Positions 44,500-55,563 of a stretch of DNA of 64,000 bases are shown in pieces. A program made the position numbers and the translations under genes. The notes under the pieces were generated by a model. That model was given only the letters and a program-made list of their open reading frames with translations, did no database searches and was not told the origin of the DNA. Within the stretch, counting starts at the first letter, position 1; each line of letters begins with the position of its first letter. The stretch covers positions 265,731,187 through 265,795,186 of the forward strand of contig JAUMIR010000001.1 in the NCBI GenBank assembly GCA_030847615.1, read 5' to 3'. The DNA comes from Gambelia wislizenii. Lineage: Eukaryota; Chordata; Lepidosauria; Squamata; Crotaphytidae.

Positions 44500-44858
44500 C
44501 TCTTTTATGTATTTGCCAGATGCCAGCCTCGTAGCCAACCCAGAGACATGGGGATTCCCAGCAGATACTGGACCATCAATCAACCATCCGCCTTGCTAAT
44601 GAGCCTTGCATTTCTATACCTAGAAACTAACCATTTCAATTACACAAATTTACATATACTCCCCAACAGGGGTTCACAGCATATAAACCCCAGACACATT
44701 CCTATCCAACCATTCTCTGAAGATGCCAGCCACAGATGCAGGCAAAATGTCAGAAAGAAACTATTCTAGAACACGGCCCCACAGCCTTGAAAAAAACCAA
44801 GGAAAATCTATGGATGCCAGCCGTGAAAGCCTTTGATTTCACATATTCACAAGACTTT
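44500..44858 (+). repeat. Interspersed repeat with ctctgaagatgccagccac motif
   Basis: The block ctctgaagatgccagccac, agatgcaggcaaaatgtcag, acacggccccacagcc and gatgccagccgtgaaagcct is a widespread reptile repeat, often seen at retroelement 3' ends. Class not resolved here. Confidence 0.5.
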
Positions 44859-45480
44859 GCGGTTGGCAAATACCCCTCACAAGGTGAAAATACCCCTCAC
44901 AGAATTCGCTCAGAATTTGAGCTGTCTTAATGGGATCCTGCATTGTCTCGTCATATTGTGAAGGGGGGGGGGGCAAAAAGAGGATAAGCTATGCAAGAAA
45001 AGCCTTCACGGCTTTTCCCAATTAAAAAAAACAACCCTCCAGAGATATGTGCATTTTCACTCGTTAAGACAAGTGATTCAACATGAATCGCTTCCCCATG
45101 CAGGACACAGTGCAAACCTGATTGGCTGGATGATCACAGGGGGTGGGGCTGGGTGACAGGGCAAGTGCGTGCTGCCACCATGTTGGATTTACACTTTAGC
45201 GAGTGATCACCACGGCGATAAAATGGAGGTTTGCACTTTCTTTTTTCGCTCTCTTTTTGGAAAGGTGAAATATCACTTGTGTACACCATAGAAATAGGGG
45301 TGTTTTGTTTTGTTTTTTTTAAAAAAAAAAGGTCAGCAGCAACCGATTTTAAAATGCGGGTGCTCAGCTACAGGTATGTAGGGTTTATGGGGGCTGTAAA
45401 AACAATAAGACAGGTCGCAGCTGCTGCGACTTGCTATTACTGTGGAGCAGTCAATTTTTTTCCTTTCATGTAGACATGGC
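44859..45480 (+). mobile_element. Non-autonomous DNA element, family Y, copy 1
   Basis: Shares in order the blocks with the copies at 57743-58105 and 59731-60368 (opposite strand): cttttcccaattaaaa, gattggctgg, gtgctgccaccatgttggat, ttagcgagtgatcac, ggtcgcagctgctgcgac, and the end atgtagacatggc. The paired ends (rggcttgtctaa type) suggest terminal inverted repeats. No transposase. Confidence 0.6.
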
Positions 45481-46200
45481 CTTTGTCTCAGGACAAACCA
45501 CAAAGGAAGAGATGAAGTTGTTGGGTCCCAAGTGGCACAATTAATTAGAACACCACTCCCAGGTATGGTTACAAACATTAAAAATGAACTGACAACACAA
45601 AGAATGTTGTCCCCTTCAGCTTGTTATGTGGACTGCCAATTTTCTATAAGTAGATTTGACTGTAGTGCCACTTCCTTTGAAATGCCATGAGGGAGTTTCT
45701 CTTTGAAGAAGACTTATTTCTGAAAGGATTGGTTCAGGCAGCTGTTGGAAGCAAGAAACTTACTGGCCGCTTTCCTTCAGTGGGAAGAAGAACCACGACA
45801 CTTCTGCAGCTGTTTCTTACAGGTTGCCCGATGGGCCCCCCCTCTCCATTTCGGGAATCCCATTTTTTGACAGTAAACACATAGGGCACCTTTTCTTTGG
45901 CTGCCATCTTGCTATGTCCTGCCAACTCTATTAAACCCTTAGAAATTATGAGGACAGCCCTAGGAGAAAGGCAAAGACCCCCCACCTCCCAGGTTCTTCA
46001 TCCATTAAGGAAAACTGAAACTAGGCCTGTATTCCTACTGAATCTCTTTGGCAGGTTGTTACAACTAAAGCTTCAGTTCTTTAATAATTACAGGCAAATT
46101 TTAATTTGTGGGGCTCTATTGCATGGAGGTTTTTTTTTTTTTTTTGCTGTAATACTTTTCTATATTAGGCAATAAAACTATTAAAGATGGACTAAATAAA
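45481..46200. other. Unassigned sequence ending in a poly(A) signal-like region
   Basis: From about 45700 the base composition is more balanced, and the stretch ends with aataaaactattaaagatgg and further A-rich sequence (46170-46200). It could be an old 3'UTR-like retrocopy, but I recognise no protein on either strand. Confidence 0.3.
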
Positions 46201-47449
46201 AACAGATAACTTTGCTTTATTTGAATTCTTGCATGTTCACATTTTTCCTTCAATATCCCACCAAAAACCACTTATACTGAGCTTTTACTAATTTACAAAT
46301 TGATTTAAACACAGTTAAATGAAGACATTTAAACGATTGTTGCCCTGGGAGAGCAACAGAATTGATGGGAAGCACATTCTGGCATTTGCCATTAGCCAAG
46401 GCACCCAGAACTACAGGGAGTTACATTAACGAACCAGTTAAAAGACAAGGAACTAAATAAAATAAAAAATGTGCCGTCCTAGCATATCTGTAAATATCTC
46501 TCTGTCTGTGTGTGCATGCACATGCTTGCATGTGTGTGTGTGTGTGTAAAATTAGTTACAATAAACCCAATAGGAAAGCAGTCAAGAGACAGGGGTAAAT
46601 AATATTTTTGTTCTAACCATTTCCTAGTCTCATATGAATAGAAATGAAATTTCATTCAACACAGTAGGAAGCATTATCAAGCATTCCAGAGAGCTGTGCA
46701 CAGCATATAACTGCCAAATAGCTAAGGGATTAAGTGAAGAGGGGCCATTAAAATACTCCAAAGAGGATCAAAGTGATTTGTGACTGAAAAATCACAACCC
46801 AGCTATACAAACAGCTGAGAAGTCAGGCTGCCAGCTGGTAAATATATAGAAACATGTATCAGGATTCAAGCTGTAGATAGAAAATTGTAGAACCTGATGA
46901 TGACAATGATGGTGGTAAGGATTTTCAGGCCGCACACTGGTTCCTCTGAGCATGTGAAGAGGACCAGGAAGCGTATAATGCCTTTAGCAGATGCAGCAGC
47001 CATCAGGCTGGTGAAATGAGCACTCAGACACGGGGATTGTGTCTAAAACTACTGATCTTTACTTAAACATAATAAAGAGATATATACAGTGAGTCAGAGA
47101 CTCTAAGTACAGAGACTAAATAGCATAGCATCCAAAGTAGCATTGTCCAGTACTGCTAGGATGAAAGGAATGGTATAGACTGAGTGAAGAGAGGGCAAGA
47201 CAGAGAGTTATACTAGTACCTGTGTACATTACACTCATGGGCCATATTGTTGCCCATTCTATATGGTTTATCCAACCTTTCCCAAAGAGATAGCAACTAT
47301 ATCTCTTTCCCACAGTTCACTTCTCACAGAGAATATTGTCAACACAGTACATTGTCAACAACAGTTGTGCCTTACTGGCCCTCACTACTGGCCCCTGCTG
47401 GCAGCAGCTCTTTACAATATACATTCACATTGATTATACATCCTGAATT
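46201..47449. other. Unassigned AT-rich DNA with (GT)n
   Basis: A GT run lies at about 46530-46548. Nothing coding recognised. Confidence 0.35.
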
Positions 47450-47510
47450 AGAATCATAGAATTGTAGAGTTGGAAGAGACCACGAGAGCCATCCAGTCCA
47501 ACCCCTGCAA
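47450..47510 (-). mobile_element. CR1 LINE 3' end fragment
   Basis: tagaatcatagaattgtag, gttggaagagaccacgagag, ccatccagtccaacccct: the antisense CR1 terminus, as at 7446-7503 and 39049. Confidence 0.85.
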
Positions 47511-47969
47511 TCAATATGATATAATAATGAAGATGAATAGGACAATATTTAGTTCTGGGCTACATCCGTAGGCTGCATAAAGAAGTGGCAGAATGGGTGG
47601 TACCATTTCAGATTGTAAAACAGAGCAGTGGGGGTACAAATAGTCACTTGCATGTAGTTGGTTTATTTAAAGCAGTTTTATTTCCACCTTCAGCCAAAAA
47701 GGTCCCCAGAATGGCTTACAAAATTAGCAATAAGAGTCATTGCTTTTATGCTTACAATCAAAAAGATATGACACAAAAGTGTGGGGAAGGCTAGGGAGGG
47801 GGGCACTAAAAGTCAATATGGACATACGTCCTTAGTTAACAATTCTTATAGATGACTTCCTAGTAGGGAAGGACTAAGTAGACTTCCTGCACTGTTCTTT
47901 CTCTAGGCATGGTATGGAATCAGACTGGTCTTCCACTTCCTGTGATGTTCTTCCTAGGAAGCAGGAGAT
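47511..47969. other. Unassigned non-coding DNA
   Basis: Nothing recognised. Confidence 0.3.
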
Positions 47970-48395
47970 GGACAGATTGCTTGCCTGAAACTGTAGTTCT
48001 TTGAGTGGTCAACTGTGCCCTCATACAAATGGGCTTTTGAGCCTGCGCTGAGATCCCATTGGAATGTTCCAGATCTAAGTAACTTGGTGGAAACCCTGCC
48101 TCTCCCACATACTGCACATGGTCTAGCCCACACGCTACTGTCCACCCTATCATAAACATTTTATATCAAACAAGAGAAAGGCTTTTTTGCTCCAACTGTG
48201 CTTTTAATTGGTACAATAAAACATTTGCAGTGCCACTTGCCAATTCATTACCTTTCTCTAGTTTCTTCTCTCTTCCCCCTGGTCGGTCACCATTTCATAC
48301 TCAACAGTGGCTGAACTACACAATGAGAGGGGAGGAGAGAGTTGTGTGAATTCACAGATGACCATGCAAAGAACCACAGTTTCAGGTAAGCAACC
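47970..48395. repeat. Inverted repeat at the end of DIRS-B
   Basis: Left arm gcttgcctgaaactgtagtt and ctttgagtggtcaactg is inverted at the right as gatgaccatgcaaagaacca and cagtttcaggtaagcaa. Arms are about 45-50 bp, 425 bp apart. DIRS elements have inverted terminal repeats, and the recombinase gene follows immediately (48405), so this is taken as the DIRS-B terminus. Confidence 0.65.
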
Positions 48396-48404
48396 TGTTC
48401 TTCT

Positions 48405-48828
48405 TTATGGTGTCTGTGAAATCTCAGGCAGGAACATACATTGAAGGAAAGCAGAATCCTCTATTGCTCTAGTGGCATGAGAATGGAACCCCTGAGGTTC
48501 AGGTAAGTGAGCCATTTTATAAGTTGTGAGAATGGTCTGCATGATCCACTTAGACAACCTTTGGGAGGAGGTGGTGGAGCCTTTGTGAAGGCCAGCACAT
48601 GGAACAAAAAGTTTCTGCATTTGTCTCATTGGTGCAGTTAAGGCAAGAGCCTGTCTAACATCCAAGGAAAGTAGGTCTCTCTCAAGATCAGCTGAAGGAT
48701 TCTGCACAAAGGAAGGCAAGATTATTTCCCTATATGTGTAGAAAGTAGATACCCTCTTGGGAAGAAAAGAAATATCTGGGAAATGAGATAAGAACCATCG
48801 ATGCACAAAGCTGTGAATTCACTTGCTC
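48405..48828 (-). pseudogene. DIRS-B tyrosine recombinase, C-terminal piece
   Basis: The 133-codon frame (48405-48806) includes FLPKRVSTFYTYREIILPSF, LERDLLSLDVRQAL, QRLSKWIMQTIL and HSHATR, the H-x-x-R box of tyrosine recombinases. The following WSS..TF..HY segment with the catalytic Tyr is absent; the inverted repeat begins instead. This piece is separated from its N-terminal part by a MITE. Confidence 0.75.
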
Positions 48829-49143
48829 TCAGGACTATCAGACACAGAGAAACACTGCAAAAAACTGCATCCCAAATCACATCAGAAGAACGGGACAATA
48901 ACAGAAAGGGCGACATTATCAAATGCCCACGTCCTCAGCTGTTCCCGGGGTGTAGCACTGGCATGGACAAGGCATCACTTTTTTCTTGATGGGCTAAGCC
49001 ATCAATAAAAGTGGATGCCTTATTCACACCCACGCTACACCCCCAGAACGGCTGAAGGATGAAATTGTTTGATAATATTGTCCATTTTTGTTATTGTTGC
49101 ATTCTTCTGATGCAGTTTTTGCAGCATCTGATAAAGTCCTTAG
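48829..49143. mobile_element. Non-autonomous DNA element, family Z, inside the DIRS-B recombinase
   Basis: Left end ggactatcagacacagagaa...gcaaaaaactgcatc and right end (reverse) ggactttatcagatgctgca...aaaactgcatc are long imperfect terminal inverted repeats. The recombinase coding block stops at FLMVIIS on one side and resumes with ASEFTALC on the other. Relatives are at 56690-57262 and 58360-58980. Confidence 0.7.
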
Positions 49144-49933
49144 GGGATATAATCACCATCAGAAAGGCAGTTTTAAAGGATAAAAGAAAGAGGTCTGTTG
49201 TCGCTAACAGTTCAAAAGGTGGCCTCATTTGTTGAGAAAGCACAACCAACAAAGACCACACAGATGGTCTCAAAGGTAATGGAAGGTAAAGGTGCTGCAA
49301 ACCATTGAAAAGTCGCTTCAGCAAAGTATCCATGAAGAGTGAACTTGACTCAGGAGCTAACCTCAAGGATATTGCAGCCAAATAAACTTTAATAGATAAG
49401 AAGTCTAGATCAACTGCTTTAAGATGCAACAGAAACTCTAAGATATGAGTAGTGGAAACTGAGCTCTCAAGGACATTGTATTCATTGAGAAAAGTCAGAA
49501 ACTTGGTCCATTTAATATCATAAGATCTTCTCGTGGAAGGTTTCCAGACTGCTCTCAATACAGCTAAGTGTTGTTGGCAGAAGAGAGGATTCTCCACACC
49601 ATCATATGAAGGGTCCCCAAACCTGGGTGGTGAATGCTTCTGCCTACCAGAGTGAGAAAGTCTACCTGAAGAGGCCACCAGTAGTAGTTGCCCTGCAACA
49701 AGAGACAAGGAAGCTAGAACCACAGCTGACAAGGCCATCAAGGGTTTGAAAAATACAGTTTGTATTGTCATGACATATTTTGGAGATAACCCTGGACAGA
49801 CTGGAGAAAACAAGCAGAATAAGTGGCTGGTCCAGCAAAATAGGAAGATGTCTCCTTGCAACCCTTTCCCTATTCCAGTTCTGCTGCAATACCTTGTGCA
49901 TTTTGTGTTTGTCTGCATGGCAAAAAGGTCCAC
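49144..49933 (-). pseudogene. DIRS-B tyrosine recombinase, N-terminal piece
   Basis: Part of a 280-codon open frame (49091-49933), whose last codons read into the MITE. Recognisable blocks: AVLRAVWKPSTRRSYDIKWT, KFLTFLNEYNV, FLLHLKAVDLDFLSIKVYLA, RPSVWSLLVVLSQ and PFELLATTDLFLLSFKTAFL. The STRRSY...W..F and PFE.LAT..L..L..KT.FL pattern is the DIRS recombinase N-terminal domain. Remarkably uninterrupted apart from the MITE. Confidence 0.8.
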
Positions 49934-49950
49934 AAATGGATGACTCTGAT

Positions 49951-51059
49951 GATGAATGAGATCTCAAAACTCAGAGGGTGCTAGGAATTATTTCTGAGTC
50001 ATAGCTGTGTTACCCTATACACTTGGGGGTCTTAAGGACCCTCAAAATATTGACATTAATTTGGGGAATTAATGTACTCAGCTTGGCTATGCAAGAGCGG
50101 GTAACAGATAGCAGAATCTTTTGACCTATGTTTACTTGTACTAAGGAGGAGATGTTAAGCTAGATAGTACAATAATTTGATCTTTCTTTGAGAAAAACAA
50201 CAATAACAACATTCATGCACACATTCAGGCTTCAAGCATTCACTCAAGGCTAGCGAATAAAGTAGGAAATATTGGGATAGAAGAATAGAGAAGGAGGTTG
50301 TTTGTGGGAGATACAACACCTGTCCTGTAGAGCAGAAGTTTTTGCAGCAACAGAGTGAGCTCTGAGGGTCACTCAGCAAACTGGCAGGATGGATGTAGAA
50401 GGGGGAGCAGAAGACAGATTGGTGGTTGTTGTTGTTTTTTTGAAGGGGGTTTTCTAGTCAGTATTTGTCTTCAGGGAATGGAATCTATAGTAGGAGACAA
50501 TGCTCCTTGGAGTTACCCAACATGAGACAAAGACACTCCTGATATGTTAATAGCATATTAATATGCATATACTTTGTGATTGAATGGGGGAAAGCAACTT
50601 CCTTTGTTTGGGAAGGGTAAAGGAATGAGGGTCATTTACAGGTTTTGTGTCTCCCAGCCTTGGCTGATAGGATTAGCAAGGTGTTCATGCCTTCAGCTGC
50701 CTTGCAAATTAGGATTGCAAATTTCTTGGAATTTAGGCAGCCTCTACTTAAGTGCATACCTGACTGAGTCTGAACGCTAGCGTCTGTAATTTGCTGGAAT
50801 TTCACAGGTTTTAATGGCTGCACTGTGTGGAAAGTCACATTTGACCTAAATATTAAATATTGCCAATTATTAATATAGATGTGGGGCTGGGGGTGTTAGG
50901 GTAGGTAACAGCTGTGTCCCTGTGTAGGGAATTTGCTAAAGTTTGTCTTCTCCTACTTGTGTTTTAACAAATAGGCATTGTACACAATTACAGAAAACAA
51001 ACAAAACAGAAAAGAAACCAAACAATTTAAATTTCTACGAATTAACCTTTAAGAGTTAA
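49951..51059. other. Insertion or spacer within DIRS-B, unassigned
   Basis: Between the recombinase and the RNase H block is about 2 kb not matching DIRS. The left part (to about 51059) shows no recognisable family. A GTT run lies near 50426. Confidence 0.35.
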
Positions 51060-51890
51060 ACCATTTTCCATACCCCCTTTAAACTTTATGGCATGTATTT
51101 GCAGAGCCTTAACAAGAAATGTAGATGTTCTAAATGATATATACTTCTCCACATCAGACAAGAGAAAACAAACCTTTACAAGAGATTATCTTCCCTTCAT
51201 TGATCTTAACAATGGATGAATGTAGTTGTTTCTAAGATCATTGTAAAAGGAGCATCCAAGCAGTATATGAATAATATCTTCTGTTGACACATAATTACAG
51301 CCACATACTCTGTCCTTCTTAGGAAACCCCTTATGCCAACCCATCCAATCTGCCAATGGGAGAACATTTAATCTTGCCTGCGTGGAAGCTACCCTCATTT
51401 TAATATTCGGTAAATCTGCCAGGTATTTTGGAAAAGATAAATACAATGGAATAAAGGAGGCATAAAAATTATTGGATTGGCAGGACTTGATCTCAATCGC
51501 CTGTGATTGCATCTCAGTATCCTTAAGCCTTTGGAGGATTAATACTTTAGCTCTATCAAAACCTTGAGTCAAAAGAAAAGAGACAGAAAATCCCAGATTC
51601 ATGGCCACTAGCTGCATTTTATGCTTCCATGAGTCTGGGCCCATCTCTTCCAAAACTATCAGAAGAAATTCTGATACCTCCTCGAAAATAGTTTTTAACC
51701 AAAAAAGCAGGGCTAATCAAAGAGCTTCAGCTTTGGTTGTCATTATATCCAGTTCTGCATGGAGCAATGCTAGTTTTGTAGAAATAGGAACTGCCAGGAG
51801 TCTACGCAAAAATAAATAAATAAATAAATGGCCTTTCTAATGGGTCTAAGTTGTCCATAGCCCACAGTTGTGATCTATATAATAGCTTTG
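51060..51890 (-). mobile_element. LINE ORF2 C-terminal fragment inside DIRS-B
   Basis: Minus-strand pieces read LPKLLYRSQLWAMDNLDPLE (about 51880-51820), then PISTKLALLHAELDI in broken frame, then a 155-codon frame (51186-51653) with MRVASTQARLNVLPLADWMG and CGCNYVSTEDIIHILLGCSF. The C-x-C...H...C arrangement is the zinc-knuckle-like end of I/R-type LINE ORF2. A TTTA microsatellite (about 51806-51830 antisense) interrupts it. Clade unresolved; different from family X. Confidence 0.6.
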
Positions 51891-51902
51891 GCAGGACTCT
51901 GC

Positions 51903-52505
51903 CTACTTGATAAATGGCCACAGGGATGATGTGACAGAGAAGACACCATTTTGAGAGATGCAGAATGTTATTGAGTACAGTCTATTAGAGTAAGTTCCCT
52001 CTTGCTTGTTTAAGTAAAACATGGCCTTTGTGTTATCCATAGCCACATGGACAACTTGATCAGTGAGCAATGGCTTGAAGTAGTGAACTACTTTCAGTAT
52101 TGCCAAGTATTTGAGAGACTTTATGTGAAGATGACATTCCCAATGTGACTATCCGGCTCTTGTTATGTAACCTGCACATGTACCCCCCCCTCCTCAACCT
52201 CCCACAGAAGCATCTATTGTGAGAGTAATGGGTGGCTGAGTATGACAGAATGGCACAACTTTGAAGAGATTGGAAAGAGGTGTCCACCAATGAAGGTCTT
52301 TGAGAATTGGAGGAGGCACCCACAGAATCTTGTAGGAGCTGTCAATCTCTGAGCAAAATCTGGTGAGGAACCAGGCCTGCAAACAAAGCTGGGGTAATGG
52401 TATGACTGAAGTGGTCACTGCCATGAGAGCCAGAAGCCTCTGGGTTTTGTGAGCCTTGCAAGTGGGGTGTCTGAGCATGGAGCATTAAGAATTCCTGAGA
52501 ATGGA
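51903..52505 (-). pseudogene. DIRS-B RNase H and reverse transcriptase 3' part
   Basis: Minus-strand blocks: LMAVTTSVIPLPQLCLQAWF (about 52440-52370), TLTIDASVGG (RNase H acidic box, about 52225-52195), AILKVVHYFKPLLTDQVVHV and AMDNTKAMFYLNKQEGTYSN (51903-52106). The last matches the DIRS RNase H DNTTAM.Y.NKQGGT segment. Frames shift between blocks. Confidence 0.75.
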
Positions 52506-52513
52506 TCCTCATG

Positions 52514-53061
52514 AGGCCAAATCCACACCACATAAATCTCTCTCTCTGGCTTTTCTTCGCAAACAAAGATTCAGGAAGGACTAATCCCGTGTTTTCTGCA
52601 AGCGAGCTGATGACTAAAAAGGCCAATCTGAGATAAACAAGCCCGGTTGCAGAAAGCACAGCAGAAGGTCTCCTTGGGTGATGTTTCCGGGTTGTGATTC
52701 TTTCTACTTTGTCATTTCTCTTCAAGACTTGTTTGGCGTGAGTTCTCAAATAAGGCTGCAGCATTGTGGATAGTGTATCTCCATGCCTCCCGATGTGAGG
52801 CCAGGGCGGACCATTGTTGGTGATCAATTTGGCCGAGCCTGAGATGTTGCTTCAGGGAGTCATTGGACTACATAAATAATCCAGTTTGAAACTGCATTAT
52901 TTGCCATGGCTCCTTCCTATGGCATCCTGGGAGCTATAGTTTTACAAGGTCTTTAGCTTTTTCTGCCAAGGCGTGCTGGTGCCTCACCAAACTATGAATC
53001 CCAGACTTCCATAGAAAGGCACCATGGCAACTGTATTATTTGTTTAGTGTGAATTTGGCTT
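52514..53061. mobile_element. Palindromic MITE (ggccaaatccacac family), copy 1, split by a LINE
   Basis: Left edge aggccaaatccacacca at 52514 and right edge gtgaatttggct at 53061 are inverted. After removing the LINE at 52538-52866 the sequence aligns throughout with the intact copy at 59001-59227 (aataatccagtttgaaac, ttatttgccatggctccttc, tagttttacaag). It lies within the DIRS-B reverse transcriptase. Confidence 0.8.
52538..52866 (-). mobile_element. LINE family X 3' end inside the MITE
   Basis: Its 3' end at left (ctctctctctggcttttctt, complement of the (GA)n tail) and its body match 22400-22730 and 34680-34978. It is bounded by ac(c/t)acataaat at about 52527-52537 and 52867-52877, a probable target duplication. 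The minus frame 52342-52827 is a chimera of LINE, MITE and DIRS and is not a gene. Confidence 0.8.
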
Positions 53062-53264
53062 CTGTCTTTTGGCAGGTAACACTTCTCAGCATAGGAATTG
53101 ACTACCTCTCTATTAAACTTTATACTTTGAGTGGAAGTTAACTGAGACTTGATCTGAAAACCTAGAACTGTGAGAAGATGAAGAGTGTAGTCCAAATCTG
53201 TGCTGATCCTTCTCCTGGAATGCACCGTCGGAAGCCAAGAAAAGCTCCAATGGGAGATATGCAC
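53062..53264 (-). pseudogene. DIRS-B reverse transcriptase piece beyond the MITE
   Basis: Minus translation gives TDLDYTLHLLTVLGFQIKSQ, LTSTQSIKFNREVV and SYAEKCYLPKDRSQ, which match the segment directly after the YLDDWL motif in DIRS reverse transcriptases (LGF.I....L.PTQ...FLG). The palm itself is missing. Confidence 0.7.
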
Positions 53265-53641
53265 TTTATGGAAATTCTGGGGGCTGTAGCCAGTCTAAAT
53301 GGAAGAATGTTGACCTGTCAAATGTATGTAACTATAGCGGAATGAAGATGCCAGTGCTCTTTCGGTCACATTCTGGAAAGTCAAAGTACCATTGGAAAGC
53401 CTAGTCTTTATTGAAACTGAGAAGATATTTCAGGAAGCACACTAGTTCATTAGAGCCCCTCACCACCACCACCGAGGAAGTCATACCATCTGTGCTTGGG
53501 TACTCCATAATTTCAAATATAATAAAAGTAGTTTAAAATGAAAATAAAAGTAGCCTAATCTAGAAGAGTAACATGGGGAACAAAAACCTGGCTGCCAAGA
53601 TAGTACAGATCTGATTAAACTAAAAGGCCTGGAGGGAAAGA
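53265..53641. other. Unassigned non-coding DNA
   Basis: No feature recognised. Confidence 0.3.
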
Positions 53642-53751
53642 CTCTTGTCACCAATGACTGACTGCCATTTCTTACCTAGGCAGGAAAGGTTTCCTTGGCA
53701 AACATTGTACATACAGTCATTGTGACACAATTGCAAGCTTCAGTACATTTT
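53642..53751 (+). repeat. 110-bp direct repeat, copy 1
   Basis: Matches 55454-55563 with three substitutions by eye in 110 bases (begins ctcttgtcaccaatgactga, ends gcaagcttcagtacatttt). Nature unknown. Confidence 0.9.
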
Positions 53752-54299
53752 GGTTGGCACTAACATGACATCAAAGTGAGAACTAGGCAAGCTTCCCCAG
53801 GGTCAGCATTCTACAGTGGAGAACCACAACTGTTAAGGCCCTTTTCACTGCTGTTGCTGTTGCCATCATTATCATGGTAATCTTTAATAGTTATAGCCCA
53901 CCTTTTTCTTCAGAACCAGGACACAAGGCAGTTTATGACATTAAAAGAAATACAGTATGGATAAAAAGTTATAGAAGAGCATCATTAAAGTGTTATTAAC
54001 TAAGTACAACATTAAGAATGATTTTAAACCTGCAGTAAAGAAGGAAAACAACAGCAACAAGCAGTTAAAAACAGTATAGCAGATTATCAAAAACCTTTTC
54101 TTTTAAAACAGCCCATTTCTGAAATCCAGCTGGAATATAAAAAGTGTCCATGATCAATGGACAAGCAAAGGTCCTGGACCTGAATCAATTATAGCATCCA
54201 GGTCATGAGGATTCAAGCATTTTTTTCCCTGCAAAATGTTGTGCAAGGTGTTTACAGTGGGCTGCTGAGTAGTCTCCATTCTCTTCATGGGGACCAGTT
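53752..54299. other. Unassigned non-coding DNA
   Basis: The stretch about 53870-54110 resembles the 3' untranslated part of an old LINE in antisense (A-rich, atagcccacctttttcttc). Not certain. Confidence 0.35.
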
Positions 54300-54960
54300 G
54301 GCAGAGTTGTTTTGCTTTGTTTCCTGCACTGCTACAAATTAGGCCTTCAAATAGGCTCTAGCATGTGTTCAACTGGACTCATTCTGAGTTTGCCACCAAC
54401 ATCATTCTAGATGCTCACTTCATCTTTGACACTACTTCAAGAGAAAATACATTCAGGAACAATTGTACCCACTGTCTTGGCCATTTCCCTACATCAGAGT
54501 TCAACCGGGGCTTCAGCAGAACCACCTGCCAAAACCATTGGAAAGCCCCAAGAGGCTTTCAGAAACCATCCTCTATTAGGCTGCTGGGGAGGACCATCTT
54601 AACTGGTTATCTGCAGAGGCTCCAAGTTCCATCAAGTGTAAATCCCACCAGGTAGTGATCTGTCCATGAAAATGAAACTCTACAAAGTTTTTCACTGCAA
54701 CGTCATCATCCACTACAGAAAATGGGGTCCAGAATGTGGCCTGCAGTATAAGTTGGGCCAGATACCACCTGGGACACACCTGTGGTAATTGTGGAGGACA
54801 GGAATTCCTGAGTCACTCCTGACAGAGTCATTTCAGCGTGGATGCCTAAACCTACCCAGCACAACAAGTCAACAGTAGTCCAACATCACCTCTGAGACCA
54901 CCTCAGCTAGATCAGGAAGACAAACCATTGAGCAGCAATGATATAACACTAGAATCCCAG
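54300..54960 (-). mobile_element. L2-like LINE fragment
   Basis: Minus-strand pieces include MAQLILQATFWTPFSVVDDD-like text and FHFHGQITTWWDLHLMELGA (about 54700-54620), resembling the L2 ORF2 segment around the SWTDHYLVGF motif between endonuclease and reverse transcriptase. Strongly decayed. Confidence 0.5.
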
Positions 54961-55453
54961 CCACCTATCCCCAAATATAGTCACTCAAACCAAGCAGACT
55001 GCAAGGTAGGGCACTTACTTGGTCAGGGGAATTGAATCATGATGCCATTGTCATTTAGCAAATCAGAAAATCCAAAATGGGTCTGTGCTGTTAAGGCTTC
55101 TAGGCTTGTGCCCAGAGGAAGAATGCTGGGCCCTAGAGAGAATAAGGTGGCACTTGAGACTACTGAAGCTAACCATCCCTGAATATAACAAGTTAATGGA
55201 AATAGAACCAATTATCTTTTTCCCCCTGATTCTATCCATATTTTGCATTAATCTTCTCCTGTTGAAGACCCACAACTGAACGTTTGTTACTAACAAATTT
55301 AAAAAGTAAAGGTTATTTGTGGTATAAATAAACAAAACAATTAACAAGTTTTGGGTTTTGTTTTTTAAATCCATACCTTAAAGAAGAGATTTTCTTCAAT
55401 TCTTTTCCCAAAGTTATTTTGTCACTGATAATTTAGTTCTGTCTTTTGATCAC
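54961..55453. other. Unassigned non-coding DNA
   Basis: No feature recognised; short overlapping frames only. Confidence 0.3.
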
Positions 55454-55563
55454 CTCTTGTCACCAATGACTGACTGCCATTTCTTACCTAGGCAGGAAAG
55501 GTTTCCTAGGCAAACATTGTTCATACAGCCATTGTGACACAATTGCAAGCTTCAGTACATTTT
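55454..55563 (+). repeat. 110-bp direct repeat, copy 2
   Basis: See 53642-53751. The flanks of the two copies differ (tggttggcac against tagggtgagg on the right). Confidence 0.9.

Larger units (their letters stand above)
47970..53264 (-). mobile_element. DIRS retroelement B, decayed, with several insertions
   Basis: Minus-strand order: reverse transcriptase (53264-53062 and 52513-about 52300), RNase H (about 52300-51903), tyrosine recombinase (49933-49144 and 48828-48405), and an inverted repeat end (48395-47970). Insertions: palindromic MITE at 52514-53061 (itself holding a LINE at 52538-52866), a LINE region at about 51060-51900, and a MITE at 48829-49143. Gag was not seen. Confidence 0.75.

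Noticed and set aside
52342..52827. 161-codon minus-strand frame
   Set aside because: A chimera reading from LINE through MITE into DIRS sequence, with no single protein origin.
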